Shown here one piece after another: positions 16,256 through 25,237 of a stretch of 40,533 bases of DNA (positions are counted from its first letter, which is position 1; every line of letters starts with the position of its first letter). The notes below the pieces were generated by a model that saw only the letters and a program-made list of their open reading frames with translations, searched no databases and was not told where the DNA came from. The position numbers were made by a program, and so were the translations under genes. Origin of the DNA: Muribaculaceae bacterium (lineage in GTDB: Bacteria; Bacteroidota; Bacteroidia; Bacteroidales; Muribaculaceae); NCBI GenBank assembly GCA_009775265.1, contig VSPG01000013.1:5967-46499 (forward strand), read 5' to 3'.

Positions 16256-17773
16256 TTACTGCATGAACCCGAGCATGCTGTCGATAATTGCGCGGTCATT
16301 GCTCAGGCGCGGCACTTTGCGCTGTCCGCCCAATTTGCCGGTAGACGCCAGCCAGCGGTCGAAAAGTCCGGGGGGAGCTGTGGTGACAGACGGCGGGTCG
16401 AGGAAAATTGTGCCGGAGCGCTTGGCCTGGTAGTCGCTGTTGACGCGTTGCAGAGCTGTGTCGAGCGCTTCGGCAAAGGCCGGTATGCTTTCCGGCTCGC
16501 GTGCCCATTCTATGAGCCACTGGTGGCGTCCGCGGTTGTGTTCGGTGGCGAACACAGGGGCAGCCGTGTAGTTGAGCACCTGTGCGCCGGTGGCAGCCGA
16601 GGCTTCGGCTATGCCGCGGTCGGCGTTGTGCACCATCAGCTCCTCGCCGAAAGCGTTGATGAAACTGCGCGTGCGGCCGGCTATGCGTATGCGCAGCGGG
16701 TCGGCCGACTCAATGCGCACGGTGTCGCCTATCGCGTAGCGCCACAATCCGTTGGGGGCGGTGATGAGCAGCGCATAAGTGCGGCCTTGCTCCACCTCCC
16801 ATGCCGGTACGGCGTCGGGATAGCTTTCGCCGCTCTGGTCGAGAGGCACGAACTCATAGAACACTCCTGCGTCGAGCAGCAGGAGCATCGAGCCGGGCTC
16901 GCGCAGGTCCTGCACGGCAAAAAATCCTTCCGATGCGTTGTATGTCTCAAGATAGCGCATGCGCGCCGGGCCGGTGATGCGGGCATACTGCTCCCTGTAT
17001 GGCTCGAATGAGATTCCTCCGTGGAAGAACACCTCGAGGTTGGGCCATATGTCGTGCACCGATGCTGCGCCGCAGCGTTCGATGGCTTTCCGCAGCAGGG
17101 TGAGGAACCACGACGGCACGCCGGATATGTTGGTGATGTCCTGCCCCACAGCGGCATCGATGAGTGCGGGAAGCTTCTCGTTCCAGTCGGCCATCAGAGC
17201 CACGCGTTTGGAGGGCACACGCAGCAGGTTGGCCATAGGGTTCATGGCGTCGATAAGGTTGGCCGAAAGGTCGCCCACAGTGACGCCGCGCGGCACGTCG
17301 GCGAGCTCGTTGGCGAAACTGCCGCCGAGTATGAATGCCTTTCCGGAAAACAGGCGGCTCTCGGGATAGAGGTGCAGATAATGCGCCACCACGTCGCGGG
17401 CGCCGAGATAGTGGTTGAGCCGCAGCGAGTGGTCCGTCACCGGGATGAATTTGCTTTTTCCGTCGCTTGTGCCCGAACTTTGCGCGAATCGGCGGCAGCG
17501 TCCCGGCCACAGCACGTCGCGCTCGCCGGCCACCATGCGCATCACGTCGGGGCGGATGTCGGCGTATGATACGGCGGGAACGGCAGCCTTGTAGGCTTCA
17601 TAACTTCTTATGGCGGCGTATCCGTGGCGCTTGCCAGCGGCTGTATTGCGTGCCGTGTGCAGCAGCTGCATCAGTTGCCCGGTCTGTACTTGGCGAATAT
17701 GTCCGGCCCATGAATGCGCCGCTCGCACCCGCGACGCAAAAAACGGTTTCAGAATCGGCGTCAGGTTAATCAT
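16256..17773 (-). CDS. GH3 auxin-responsive-promoter family protein (acyl-acid-amido synthetase-like)
   Basis: This 505-residue protein matches the GH3 family of the adenylate-forming superfamily, known from plants as enzymes that join carboxylic acids to amino acids. Visible signatures are the nucleotide-binding SSGTSDGKSKFIPVT (about 95-110), ISGVPSWFLTLL, YNASEGFFA, and a late GLWRYAIGDTVRI with GRTRSFINAFGEELM. Bacterial members are common in Bacteroidetes, but substrates are mostly unknown. The ATG at 17773 was chosen over 47 extra upstream codons, which would overlap sufS and encode a non-conserved, Arg-rich stretch. It lies 43 bp behind sufS on the same strand, so it is probably the last gene of the suf unit. 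Confidence 0.9.
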   Translation of the reverse strand: MINLTPILKPFFASRVRAAHSWAGHIRQVQTGQLMQLLHTARNTAAGKRHGYAAIRSYEAYKAAVPAVSYADIRPDVMRMVAGERDVLWPGRCRRFAQSSGTSDGKSKFIPVTDHSLRLNHYLGARDVVAHYLHLYPESRLFSGKAFILGGSFANELADVPRGVTVGDLSANLIDAMNPMANLLRVPSKRVALMADWNEKLPALIDAAVGQDITNISGVPSWFLTLLRKAIERCGAASVHDIWPNLEVFFHGGISFEPYREQYARITGPARMRYLETYNASEGFFAVQDLREPGSMLLLLDAGVFYEFVPLDQSGESYPDAVPAWEVEQGRTYALLITAPNGLWRYAIGDTVRIESADPLRIRIAGRTRSFINAFGEELMVHNADRGIAEASAATGAQVLNYTAAPVFATEHNRGRHQWLIEWAREPESIPAFAEALDTALQRVNSDYQAKRSGTIFLDPPSVTTAPPGLFDRWLASTGKLGGQRKVPRLSNDRAIIDSMLGFMQ

Positions 17774-17816
17774 CGTGGCATGGTTATGGTAACGCAAAAT
17801 GTTTACTCGTTCACGT

Positions 17817-19049
17817 CTACAGCCTGAGAATCTTATGGATGCGCTGCAGGGCGGCGATGAACGCGTCCACCTCCGCTTCGGTGTTGTAGGCGGCAAACGA
17901 GGCACGGGCCACACCGGTGACTCCGAGCGCGTTCATTAGGGGTTGGGCGCAGTGGTGGCCCGTGCGCACGGCTATGCCCATGCCGTCGAGCAGCATGCCT
18001 ATGTCGTAGCTCGAAGCATCGTCGCCCATAAGGAAACTGATGATGGCGCATTTGCCCGGTGCGTCGCCGAATATCCGCATACCGGGCATGGCGCGCATGG
18101 CCTTTTCGGCACGGATAAGCAGGCGCTGCTCATGGGCGGCTATAAGGTCGATTCCTGTTGCCTCCATCCAGTCGATGGCCTTGTGCAGGGCGGCGATTCC
18201 GACAAAATCGGGTGTGCCGGCTTCGAATTTGAACGGGAGTTCGGCCCATGTGGAGCGTTCGATGTCGACGTGGGCTATCATTTCTCCGCCGCCTTGGTAT
18301 GGCGGCATGCGCTCAAGCAGTTCGCGGCGTCCGTATAGCACACCCACGCCTGTGGGTCCATACATCTTGTGCGACGAAAAGGCAATGAAGTCGGCGTCCC
18401 ATGCGTGTACGTTCACGCGTTCGTGTGCCACGGCCTGTGCCGCATCCACGAGTGCAACGGCGCCGGCGGCATGGGCCATGTCCACCATGCGGCGCACGGG
18501 GTTGGCTGTGCCGAGGACATTGCTCACGGCCGTGAACGCTGCCACGCGTGTACGGCTGCCGAGCATCGCCGCATAGGCGTCAAGGTCGAGTTCGGAGGAG
18601 CCGGGGCGCAGCGGCACGGCGCGCAACACCAGGCCGTAGCGCTCGGCAGCAAGCTGCCAGGGCACGATGTCGGAGTGATGCTCCATCACGGTGACGATTA
18701 TTTCGTCGCCTTTTTCGAGCATGGAGCTGTAGCTTGCGGCCACCAGGTTTATCGCCTCGGTGGTGCCTCGGGTGAAGATGATTTCCTCGTGGCTGTCCGC
18801 TCCGATGAATGTCTGCACGCGCCTACGTGCGGCTTCCTGCGCGTCGGTGGCTTCCTGCGAGAGGGTGTGCACGCCGCGGTGCACGTTGGCCTTGCGCATC
18901 GTGTAGCCGTCCATGATGGCGTCGAGGACGCAGGCAGGGGTCTGCGATGTGGCCGTATTGTCGAGATACACCAGAGGTGACTCGCCGATATTGCGCTTCA
19001 GAGCAGGAAACTGTGCACGTATGGCTTCTATGTCGTAGTTGCTTGTCAT
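17817..19049 (-). CDS. sufS: Cysteine desulfurase SufS
   Basis: This 410-residue PLP enzyme takes sulfur from cysteine and passes it as persulfide to the SufBCD scaffold. The PLP-binding lysine is K228 in SSHKMYGPTG, and the persulfide cysteine is C367 in RTGHHCAQP. MEHHSDIVPWQ and ALVDAAQA are also typical. The ATG at 19049 overlaps the sufD stop (ATGA). Longer upstream frames would lie wholly inside sufD. No separate sufE or sufU partner is visible here. Confidence 0.97.
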   Translation of the reverse strand: MTSNYDIEAIRAQFPALKRNIGESPLVYLDNTATSQTPACVLDAIMDGYTMRKANVHRGVHTLSQEATDAQEAARRRVQTFIGADSHEEIIFTRGTTEAINLVAASYSSMLEKGDEIIVTVMEHHSDIVPWQLAAERYGLVLRAVPLRPGSSELDLDAYAAMLGSRTRVAAFTAVSNVLGTANPVRRMVDMAHAAGAVALVDAAQAVAHERVNVHAWDADFIAFSSHKMYGPTGVGVLYGRRELLERMPPYQGGGEMIAHVDIERSTWAELPFKFEAGTPDFVGIAALHKAIDWMEATGIDLIAAHEQRLLIRAEKAMRAMPGMRIFGDAPGKCAIISFLMGDDASSYDIGMLLDGMGIAVRTGHHCAQPLMNALGVTGVARASFAAYNTEAEVDAFIAALQRIHKILRL

Positions 19050-20407
19050 TGCAAGGTGGTGGTGCATGATGCGGAGCAGTCGCCGCATCCGCGGCGGTCG
19101 CCCGTAAGGCGCCGTTCCACGAGCAGGCGCAGGCGCTCGTGAAGCGACGGCAGTGTTATGGTGTCTATCACATCGGCCATGAATGCCTGCATCAGCATTT
19201 TGCGGGCCTCCCGCTCGGGGATGCCGCGGCTGCGCATGTAGAACAGCGCTCGCTCGTCGAGCTGTCCGGTGGTGGCTCCGTGGCCGCATTTCACCTCGTC
19301 GCAGTAGATTTCGAGCTGTGGCTCGGTGTGCATGATGGCATCGGCGGATGTGACGAGGTTGCGGTTCGTCTGATATGCTTCGGTGAACGCCGCGCCGTGG
19401 TCCACGCGTATCAGTCCGCGGAAAGCTCCCGTGGCGTTGTCGTCGAGTATGTATTTGAATGTCTGGTTGCTGCGGCAGTGAGGCGCATGGTGCAGCACGA
19501 GGGTGTCGTTGTCGGTGTGCTGGCTGTCGCCGCAGATTACCATTCCGGCCATGTTGGCTTCGGCACCTGGGGCGTCGAGGTGCACGGTGTAATTGTTGCG
19601 TGTGTGTCCGCCGCACAGTGTCGTGCCGTTCACGCTCAGGCGCGAATCTGCGTCGAGCGAGGCGAATACCGAGCTGACGCGTGACGTACGGGCGGTGCTT
19701 TCCTCGAGATGGTAGTAGTCGAGCTGTGCGCCGGGCGCAAGGAATATTTCGGTGACCTCCGAGGCGAGGTAGTCCACGTCGGCGCGCTGCGAATGGTCGC
19801 ATACGAGCAGTCTCGCGCTTGCGCCGCGCTCAAGCACCACGAGCACGCGGCGCGCAGCCAGCGACGGCACTCCGGCGTTGAATATGTTGATAAGCTGCAG
19901 CGGTTTCTCGCATTCTACGCCAGCTGCCACGTGCATGAGCACGCCGTCCTGGGCCAGCAGGGTGTTGAGCTGAGTGGCGGCATCGCCTTCTGCCGACAGG
20001 TTTCCGAGGCGTTCGAGCAGGGCGGGTGTGGTGCGGGCGGCTTCGGAAAAACTTGTGAGTGTGACTCCTTCGGGGAGGTTGCGCAGCAGTGTGGCCGTGG
20101 GGCGGAATTCGTCGCCGGCCACGACGCCCATGAGCGTGCTCACGTTGGGCACGTCGCAGCGCAGCGATGCGGCCACGTCGACGGGTGCAGGCACGCGCAT
20201 GATGTTGATGCCGAAATCCGGGGCGAAGATGGCGTCGATGTCGGTGCGTGCATATCCCTCGTCGCCCTTTCGGGGCAGGCGTCCCGCCTTGTTCAGAGCC
20301 TCGAAAGCGGCATCCCGCAGCCTGTTGAGCGCCTGCGGGGCATGCGAGTCTATATCGGCGCGGTGTGCCTCATAGAGTTCGAGATATTGAGTGAGAGAGT
20401 TATTCAT
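19046..20407 (-). CDS. sufD: Fe-S cluster assembly protein SufD
   Basis: The 453 residues form the beta-helix partner of SufB in the SufBC2D scaffold complex. The C-terminal half shows the family pattern GHTRNNYTVHLDAPGAEANMAGM, HHAPHCRSNQ and the CDEVKCGHGATTGQLDE block. The N-terminal third is a variable helical region. It overlaps sufC by eight bases and sufS by four, so the genes are translationally coupled. Confidence 0.96.
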   Translation of the reverse strand: MNNSLTQYLELYEAHRADIDSHAPQALNRLRDAAFEALNKAGRLPRKGDEGYARTDIDAIFAPDFGINIMRVPAPVDVAASLRCDVPNVSTLMGVVAGDEFRPTATLLRNLPEGVTLTSFSEAARTTPALLERLGNLSAEGDAATQLNTLLAQDGVLMHVAAGVECEKPLQLINIFNAGVPSLAARRVLVVLERGASARLLVCDHSQRADVDYLASEVTEIFLAPGAQLDYYHLEESTARTSRVSSVFASLDADSRLSVNGTTLCGGHTRNNYTVHLDAPGAEANMAGMVICGDSQHTDNDTLVLHHAPHCRSNQTFKYILDDNATGAFRGLIRVDHGAAFTEAYQTNRNLVTSADAIMHTEPQLEIYCDEVKCGHGATTGQLDERALFYMRSRGIPEREARKMLMQAFMADVIDTITLPSLHERLRLLVERRLTGDRRGCGDCSASCTTTLQ

Positions 20408-21170
20408 TGTCCACCTGTTGTTTGATCCAGTCGTAGCCTTTTTCTTCGAGCTCGAGAGCGAGGTCGGGACCTCCGCTGTGCACTATGCGTCCCTTGTATA
20501 GGATATGTACGAAGTCGGGACGTATATAATCGAGCAGGCGCTGGTAGTGGGTGATTACTATGGTGGCGTTCTGCGTGGTTTTAAGCTTGTTGACGCCTCC
20601 TGCCACTATGCGCAGCGCGTCTATGTCGAGGCCGGAGTCTGTCTCGTCGAGGATGCTGAGGCGCGGTTCGAGCATCGCCATCTGGAAAATCTCGTTGCGC
20701 TTCTTCTCTCCGCCCGAGAATCCTTCGTTCACCGAGCGCGATGCGAGCTTGTTGTCGAGTTCCACTATGGCGCGTTTCTGGCGCATCAGTTTCAGGAAGT
20801 CGCCGGCCGAGAGCGGTGTCTCATGCAGGTAGGCGCGTTTGGCGTTGATGGCCGCGCGCATGAAGTTGACCGTCGACACCCCGGGGATTTCCACCGGATA
20901 CTGGAACGACAGGAACAGCCCTTCGTGCGAGCGGTTCTCCGGCGCAAGCGAGAGCAGGTCGACGCCGTGGAATGTGGCCGAACCGCCCGTCACGGTGTAG
21001 CGCGGGTCGCCGGCAAGCACGCCGCTCAGGGTGCTTTTGCCCGAGCCGTTGGGGCCCATTATGGCGTGGACTTCGCCCGGCCGCACTTCGAGGTTGATGC
21101 CTTTTAATATCTCTCGGCCGTCTATGGCTGCGTGCAGGTCGTTGACTTTAAGGAGTATGTCTTCTTGCAT
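20400..21170 (-). CDS. sufC: Fe-S cluster assembly ATPase SufC
   Basis: This 256-residue ABC-type ATPase powers the SufBCD scaffold. It shows Walker A GPNGSGKST, Q-loop SFQYPVEIPG, the SufC-type signature SGGEKKRNE, Walker B LSILDETDSGLD and the switch region ITHYQRLL. The start lies 24 bp after the sufB stop. The gene sits between sufB and sufD, the usual order. Confidence 0.98.
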   Translation of the reverse strand: MQEDILLKVNDLHAAIDGREILKGINLEVRPGEVHAIMGPNGSGKSTLSGVLAGDPRYTVTGGSATFHGVDLLSLAPENRSHEGLFLSFQYPVEIPGVSTVNFMRAAINAKRAYLHETPLSAGDFLKLMRQKRAIVELDNKLASRSVNEGFSGGEKKRNEIFQMAMLEPRLSILDETDSGLDIDALRIVAGGVNKLKTTQNATIVITHYQRLLDYIRPDFVHILYKGRIVHSGGPDLALELEEKGYDWIKQQVDNE

Positions 21171-21194
21171 GATTTTTAAATTTTAAACAAGCTC

Positions 21195-22661
21195 TCAGCC
21201 TATGGAGCCTTCGAGGGTGATGGACAGCAGTTTCTGCGCTTCTACGGCGAATTCCATGGGGAGTTTGTTCATCACCTCCTTGGCGTAGCCGTTGACTATC
21301 AGGCCTACGGCTTCCTCCGTGGGGATGCCGCGCTGGTTGCAGTAGAAAAGCTGTTCTTCCGATATTTTGCTTGTCGTGGCTTCGTGTTCCACGATGGCTG
21401 TCGGGTTGAGGACGTCGACGTAAGGGAAAGTGTGCGCGCCGCAGTCGCTTCCGAGCAGCAGCGAGTCGCATTGCGTGTAGTTGCGCGCCCCTTCGGCCTT
21501 TGGCGCCACTTTGACGAGGCCGCGGTAGCTGTTCTCGCTACGGCCGGCGCTGATACCTTTGCTGACGATGGTGGAGCTGGTGTTGCGCCCCACGTGTATC
21601 ATCTTTGTGCCGGTGTCGGCCTGCTGGCGGTTGTTCGTCACGGCCACGGAGTAGAACTCGCCCACCGATTTGTCGCCCTGGAGGATACAGCTCGGATATT
21701 TCCATGTGATGGCCGAGCCTGTCTCCACCTGGGTCCACGACAGTTTGGAAGCGTAGCCGCGGCACAGCCCGCGTTTTGTCACGAAGTTGTACACTCCGCC
21801 ACGGCCTTCCGAGTCGCCGGCGTACCAGTTCTGCACCGTGCTGTACTTCACTTCGGCGCGGTCTTCCACTATGATTTCCACAATGGCCGCGTGCAGCTGG
21901 TTCTCGTCGCGCATGGGTGCGGTGCAGCCTTCGAGATAGCTGACGTAGCTGTCGTCGTCGGCCACGATGAGCGTGCGCTCGAACTGGCCTGTGCCTGCCG
22001 CATTGATGCGGAAATAGGTGCTCAGCTCCATGGGGCAGCGCACGCCTTTTGGGATGTAGACGAACGAGCCGTCGGAGAACACTGCCGAGTTGAGCGCGGC
22101 GAAAAAATTGTCGCGGTAGCTCACCACGCTGCCGAGATAGCGGCGCACGAGGTCTGGATAGTCTTTCACTGCTTCGCTGAACGAGCAGAAAATGATGCCT
22201 TTTTCGGCGAGAGCCTCGCGGTGGGTGGTTTTCACGCTCACGGAGTCCATCACCGCGTCCACGGCCATTCCGCTCAGGGCTTTCTGCTCCTCCAGCGGGA
22301 TGCCGAGGCGGTTGAATGTGTCGAGAATCTGCGGATCCACCTCGTCGAGGCTTTCGGGGCGTTTTGCCGCACGCGGTGCGGCGTAGTAGCTGATGGCCTG
22401 GTAGTCTATCGGGGGGATGCGGAGATGCGCCCATTGCGGCATTTCCAGAGTGAGCCAGTGGCGGTATGCTTTCAGGCGGAAGTCGAGCAGCCATTCCGGC
22501 TCCTCTTTGAGGGCAGAGATGCGGCGCACCACTTCCTCGTTCAGGCCCCGCTCGATGCGGTGGGTGTCTATGTCGCTGACGAATCCGTATTTGTAATCGC
22601 CCTGTGTGGCGTCGCGGATTATGTCGTCGGAGTTTCTATCGTTTTCGTTAGTCTTATCCAT
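21195..22661 (-). CDS. sufB: Fe-S cluster assembly protein SufB
   Basis: This 488-residue scaffold subunit carries the nascent Fe-S cluster. Family blocks include YIPKGVRCPMELSTYFRIN, YLEGCTAP, NFVTKRGLC, ITWKYPSCILQGD and the C-terminal QCDSLLLG with SDCGAHTFPY; the first Cys of that region is the likely cluster/persulfide ligand. The ATG at 22661 was chosen because the frame upstream runs through cvpA in another phase. It lies 14 bp after the cvpA stop. Confidence 0.97.
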   Translation of the reverse strand: MDKTNENDRNSDDIIRDATQGDYKYGFVSDIDTHRIERGLNEEVVRRISALKEEPEWLLDFRLKAYRHWLTLEMPQWAHLRIPPIDYQAISYYAAPRAAKRPESLDEVDPQILDTFNRLGIPLEEQKALSGMAVDAVMDSVSVKTTHREALAEKGIIFCSFSEAVKDYPDLVRRYLGSVVSYRDNFFAALNSAVFSDGSFVYIPKGVRCPMELSTYFRINAAGTGQFERTLIVADDDSYVSYLEGCTAPMRDENQLHAAIVEIIVEDRAEVKYSTVQNWYAGDSEGRGGVYNFVTKRGLCRGYASKLSWTQVETGSAITWKYPSCILQGDKSVGEFYSVAVTNNRQQADTGTKMIHVGRNTSSTIVSKGISAGRSENSYRGLVKVAPKAEGARNYTQCDSLLLGSDCGAHTFPYVDVLNPTAIVEHEATTSKISEEQLFYCNQRGIPTEEAVGLIVNGYAKEVMNKLPMEFAVEAQKLLSITLEGSIG

Positions 22662-22675
22662 GTGGATATAACGTC

Positions 22676-23170
22676 TTATTTGCAATGAGAGTTTTTGGCG
22701 GCCTGCTCCATCACATAGCCGCACACGGCCGGGGCAATCCTGATGATGTGCGCTCGTTCGGGGTGCGCTGTTGTGTCTGTGAGGTCGCTGCCCGGCATAA
22801 TAGCCGCCCATACGTTCAGCAGCACGCTCAGGATGAGCATCCACACTCCTGTCTTGAACGCGGCGCCTGCCAGCCTGTCGATGAACCCGAGGTGCACAGC
22901 CCCTACCGCTCCGCGCAGCAGGTGTGCCACAAGCAATACCACGCCGTAGGCCACAAGGAAGGTGAGGGCGTAGCATATGGCCGTATTGGCGGTGTCGTCG
23001 GGTGCGGATTCGCTGAACCATGCCACGACGTGGGGCGCGAGTATGCGGCAGGCAAGTATGCCTCCCACGAGGGCTATTATCTGTCCGGCCTGTGCGATGA
23101 GTCCGCGTCGGAAGCCCAATATGCATGCCATTACAGCCACTGCTATGATGAAAATGCTGAATGCGCTCAT
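22676..23170 (-). CDS. CvpA family membrane protein
   Basis: This 164-residue protein has four hydrophobic helices (about 4-22, 28-46, 63-85, 100-124) and the CvpA-type blocks GFRRGLIAQAGQIIALVGGI and GFIDRLAGAAFK. The family is named for colicin V production in E. coli but its wider role is unclear. It is the first gene of the suf unit, 14 bp before sufB, with a -7 box about 30 bp upstream. Confidence 0.87.
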   Translation of the reverse strand: MSAFSIFIIAVAVMACILGFRRGLIAQAGQIIALVGGILACRILAPHVVAWFSESAPDDTANTAICYALTFLVAYGVVLLVAHLLRGAVGAVHLGFIDRLAGAAFKTGVWMLILSVLLNVWAAIMPGSDLTDTTAHPERAHIIRIAPAVCGYVMEQAAKNSHCK

Positions 23171-23201
23171 GAACTGAGGGTTTTATATAGTAATTCAGAT
23201 G

Positions 23202-23209
23202 CAAAATTA
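23202..23209 (-). promoter_or_regulatory. -7 box of the cvpA-suf-GH3 operon
   Basis: On the minus strand this reads TAATTTTG, 31 nt before the cvpA ATG and right after the glycosyltransferase terminator. No clear -33 element and no obvious IscR- or Fur-type site was found. Confidence 0.55.
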
Positions 23210-23211
23210 GC

Positions 23212-23247
23212 AAAAAAAGCCGATGGATGGATGTCCGTCGGCTTTTA
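23212..23247 (-). terminator. Terminator of the SIMPL/glycosyltransferase unit
   Basis: On the minus strand, AGCCGA pairs with TCGGCT, extended by a G-T pair and three more pairs inside, and is followed by TTTTTTT. It lies about 22 bp after the glycosyltransferase stop. Confidence 0.85.
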
Positions 23248-23268
23248 TTATTGATTCTTATGTATTGT

Positions 23269-24450
23269 TCACCGCTTGTCCGCGTGCAGTTCGGCGTAAA
23301 GGTCGAAGTAGCCCGAGAGGTTGCGGCGCATGTCGAACCGTTTCTCGGCCAGCTCGCGGCATGCCTTGGCGCTGTAGTGTCCCGTGGCGCAACGTTCGGT
23401 CTCGCGCGCCAGGGCGTCGACGCAGTCTTTGCCTACGGCGGTTCCGGTTTCCGGCGTAAGGCCTTCTGCGGCTCCGCCCGAGTCGTAGGTAACCACAGGC
23501 GTGCCGCAGGCCAGGGCTTCCATTTTTGTCAGAGGGTCGCCCTCGGCTTGTGTGGGGTTGACAAAAACGGTGGCTTCGGAGTAGTGGCGTGCGAGTTCTG
23601 CGGCCGAATTTATGCGTCCCAGCCCTTCTATGTCCGGGGACAGCCGTCTGCGCTGCCTTGAATCCAGCCCTATGAGGCGCATGCGCCAGTGGGCGGGCAG
23701 CATATGCCGGAGGGCGCGGAAATCCTTGAGTCCCTTGCGTTCGTCCCAGTGCGATGCCACTCCCAGCGCCAAAGGCGAATCCGATGGCGGTTTTGGGGCG
23801 CATGGCCTGAAGGTGCCGAGGTCTATGCCGTTGCGTATCACGCGCCTCGGGTAATGGCCGAGAAGGCTTTGCCCTGCCACTTTGTCGAGCCAGTCGCTCA
23901 CGGGCACTATGGTGCAGCGTTGAAGCTTGGCGAACGTGTTGCGCTTCAATTTATGGTTGGATTTCGAGCGGTCGGCGAGCAGCGATGCGGGATATGTGCG
24001 CAGCAGAGGGCATTTGTGGCACCCGCTGCGCCAGCGTTCGCAATTCCTGAAAAATGCGCAGTGTCCCGTAAGCGGCCAGCAGTCGTGGAGAGTCCACACC
24101 ACCGGGCATCCACTTCCTCGCAGCCAGTCGAAAAGGGTGGGGTAGTGCAGGTAATATCCGTGGATGTTGTGCAGATGTATTACGTCGGGGGCGAAAGTCT
24201 CGGCTTTGGCAATGAGTCGTCTGGTGGCCGCGCGCGAGTGCAGCCCGTGGCGGTCGCAGAGTCGTGTGGCGGCCCAGTGCACGCCGGTGGAGAATGCGTC
24301 GGCCAGCGTCGTGCGGCCGCCGGCGCTGTTTCCCCGTCCCACGGCCATGAGCATTTCGTGGCCGAGAGTGCGGCCCATTTCCTGTATGCTGTCAGGGACG
24401 CCACCGGCCACGCCGCGTCCCGCGGCGGTGTTTATCTGCAGAATTTTCAA
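23269..24450 (-). CDS. Glycosyltransferase family 4 protein
   Basis: This 393-residue GT-B enzyme starts with the donor/acceptor loop MKILQINTAAGRGVAGG. It carries the family-typical TLHDCWPLTGHC with further Cys residues to about 148, VPVSDWL, the VIRNGID-L--F block, and the E-x7-E motif EGDPLTKME followed by ALACGTPVVTYDSGG. Such enzymes build surface polysaccharides from nucleotide sugars. No other polysaccharide genes are nearby, which is unusual. Its start overlaps the stop of the SIMPL gene by four bases (ATGA). Confidence 0.92.
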   Translation of the reverse strand: MKILQINTAAGRGVAGGVPDSIQEMGRTLGHEMLMAVGRGNSAGGRTTLADAFSTGVHWAATRLCDRHGLHSRAATRRLIAKAETFAPDVIHLHNIHGYYLHYPTLFDWLRGSGCPVVWTLHDCWPLTGHCAFFRNCERWRSGCHKCPLLRTYPASLLADRSKSNHKLKRNTFAKLQRCTIVPVSDWLDKVAGQSLLGHYPRRVIRNGIDLGTFRPCAPKPPSDSPLALGVASHWDERKGLKDFRALRHMLPAHWRMRLIGLDSRQRRRLSPDIEGLGRINSAAELARHYSEATVFVNPTQAEGDPLTKMEALACGTPVVTYDSGGAAEGLTPETGTAVGKDCVDALARETERCATGHYSAKACRELAEKRFDMRRNLSGYFDLYAELHADKR

Positions 24451-25145
24451 TCCTCAAGATAATATGTGATATAAGTGACTATGCGCACTGTCTTGATGTA
24501 GGGTGTGTAGCGGTCGCGGTCTTCGATGGAGAACTGTCCCTGCGATGCCGTCTTGATTTTGCCGAGGTTGCTGTCGGAGTCGGCCGCGAAACGGTCGGCT
24601 GCCGCGCGTGCGTTGCGGGTGGCTTCGGCTATCATGTCGGGTTTCACGTCGTTGAGTTCGGTGTAGTCGTACGTGATGGGGTAGCTGTAGTCGCCGGCCA
24701 CGATGGCTATGCCCTCTTTGAGCAGTTCCGTCTGCTTTTTTATGAGCTCGTTCACCTTGTCCACCTTCTCGCTCTTGACCACAATCACGTTGGTGACCAT
24801 GTAGCGGTAAAGCTGTTCGCGCTGGTTGTAGGCGTTGGCCTGCACGTCGTTCACCTCGGGTGCGTTCACGCTGATTTCGCTGTCCGTTATGCCGTTGGCG
24901 CGCAGGAAGTTGAGAATGGCATTGTTGTTGGACTGTATCTTGTTGTATATTTCCGGAAGGTCGTTGCCCATTTCTTTGGTGACGATGGGCCACGTCACCA
25001 CATTGGCGTTGACTTCCTTTTCGCACAGTCCGCGCACCGTCACCACGCGGTCGCGGCTGCCGTAATTGTCTATGCCGGCCTTGATGCATAGGCCGAGAAG
25101 CAGAAGACCCAAAGCCACAAGAGCGGCTGAAATGTAGTTTTTCAT
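24447..25145 (-). CDS. SIMPL domain (DUF541) protein
   Basis: This 232-residue protein has an N-terminal signal anchor (about 5-23) and then a SIMPL/DUF541 domain: VVTVRGLCEKEVNANVVTW, the VN-PEVNDVQANAYNQ stretch, and EATRNARAAADRFA near the end. Relatives are periplasmic or membrane-attached and of uncertain function; some are linked to stress tolerance. It is the first gene of a two-gene unit with the GT4 glycosyltransferase and diverges from trmD. Confidence 0.9.
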   Translation of the reverse strand: MKNYISAALVALGLLLLGLCIKAGIDNYGSRDRVVTVRGLCEKEVNANVVTWPIVTKEMGNDLPEIYNKIQSNNNAILNFLRANGITDSEISVNAPEVNDVQANAYNQREQLYRYMVTNVIVVKSEKVDKVNELIKKQTELLKEGIAIVAGDYSYPITYDYTELNDVKPDMIAEATRNARAAADRFAADSDSNLGKIKTASQGQFSIEDRDRYTPYIKTVRIVTYITYYLED

Positions 25146-25168
25146 AAACGGAGTATTTTTAGTTATCG

Positions 25169-25176
25169 CAAATATA
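25169..25176 (-). promoter_or_regulatory. -7 box of the SIMPL gene
   Basis: On the minus strand this reads TATATTTG, 23 nt before the ATG at 25145, with CTTG 18 bp further upstream (25195-25198) as a possible -33. Confidence 0.55.
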
Positions 25177-25211
25177 CGCTCTTTTTTGTCATAACAAGCA
25201 TTATTTTTTCC

Positions 25212-25219
25212 TATTTTTG
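25212..25219 (+). promoter_or_regulatory. -7 box of trmD
   Basis: TATTTTTG lies 18 nt before the ATG at 25238. A TTTG at 25185-25188 is 23 bp upstream, slightly far for a -33. Confidence 0.55.
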
Positions 25220-25237
25220 CACGGAAATTCAGAAAAT

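Noticed and set aside
17817..19802. Longer version of sufS starting inside sufD (661 residues)
   Set aside because: The added N-terminus is Arg/Pro-rich and out of phase with sufD. The ATG at 19049 gives the normal 410-residue protein and a four-base overlap with sufD.
21195..23213. Longer version of sufB running through cvpA (672 residues)
   Set aside because: The added part is cvpA read in the wrong frame. The ATG at 22661 gives the normal 488-residue SufB.
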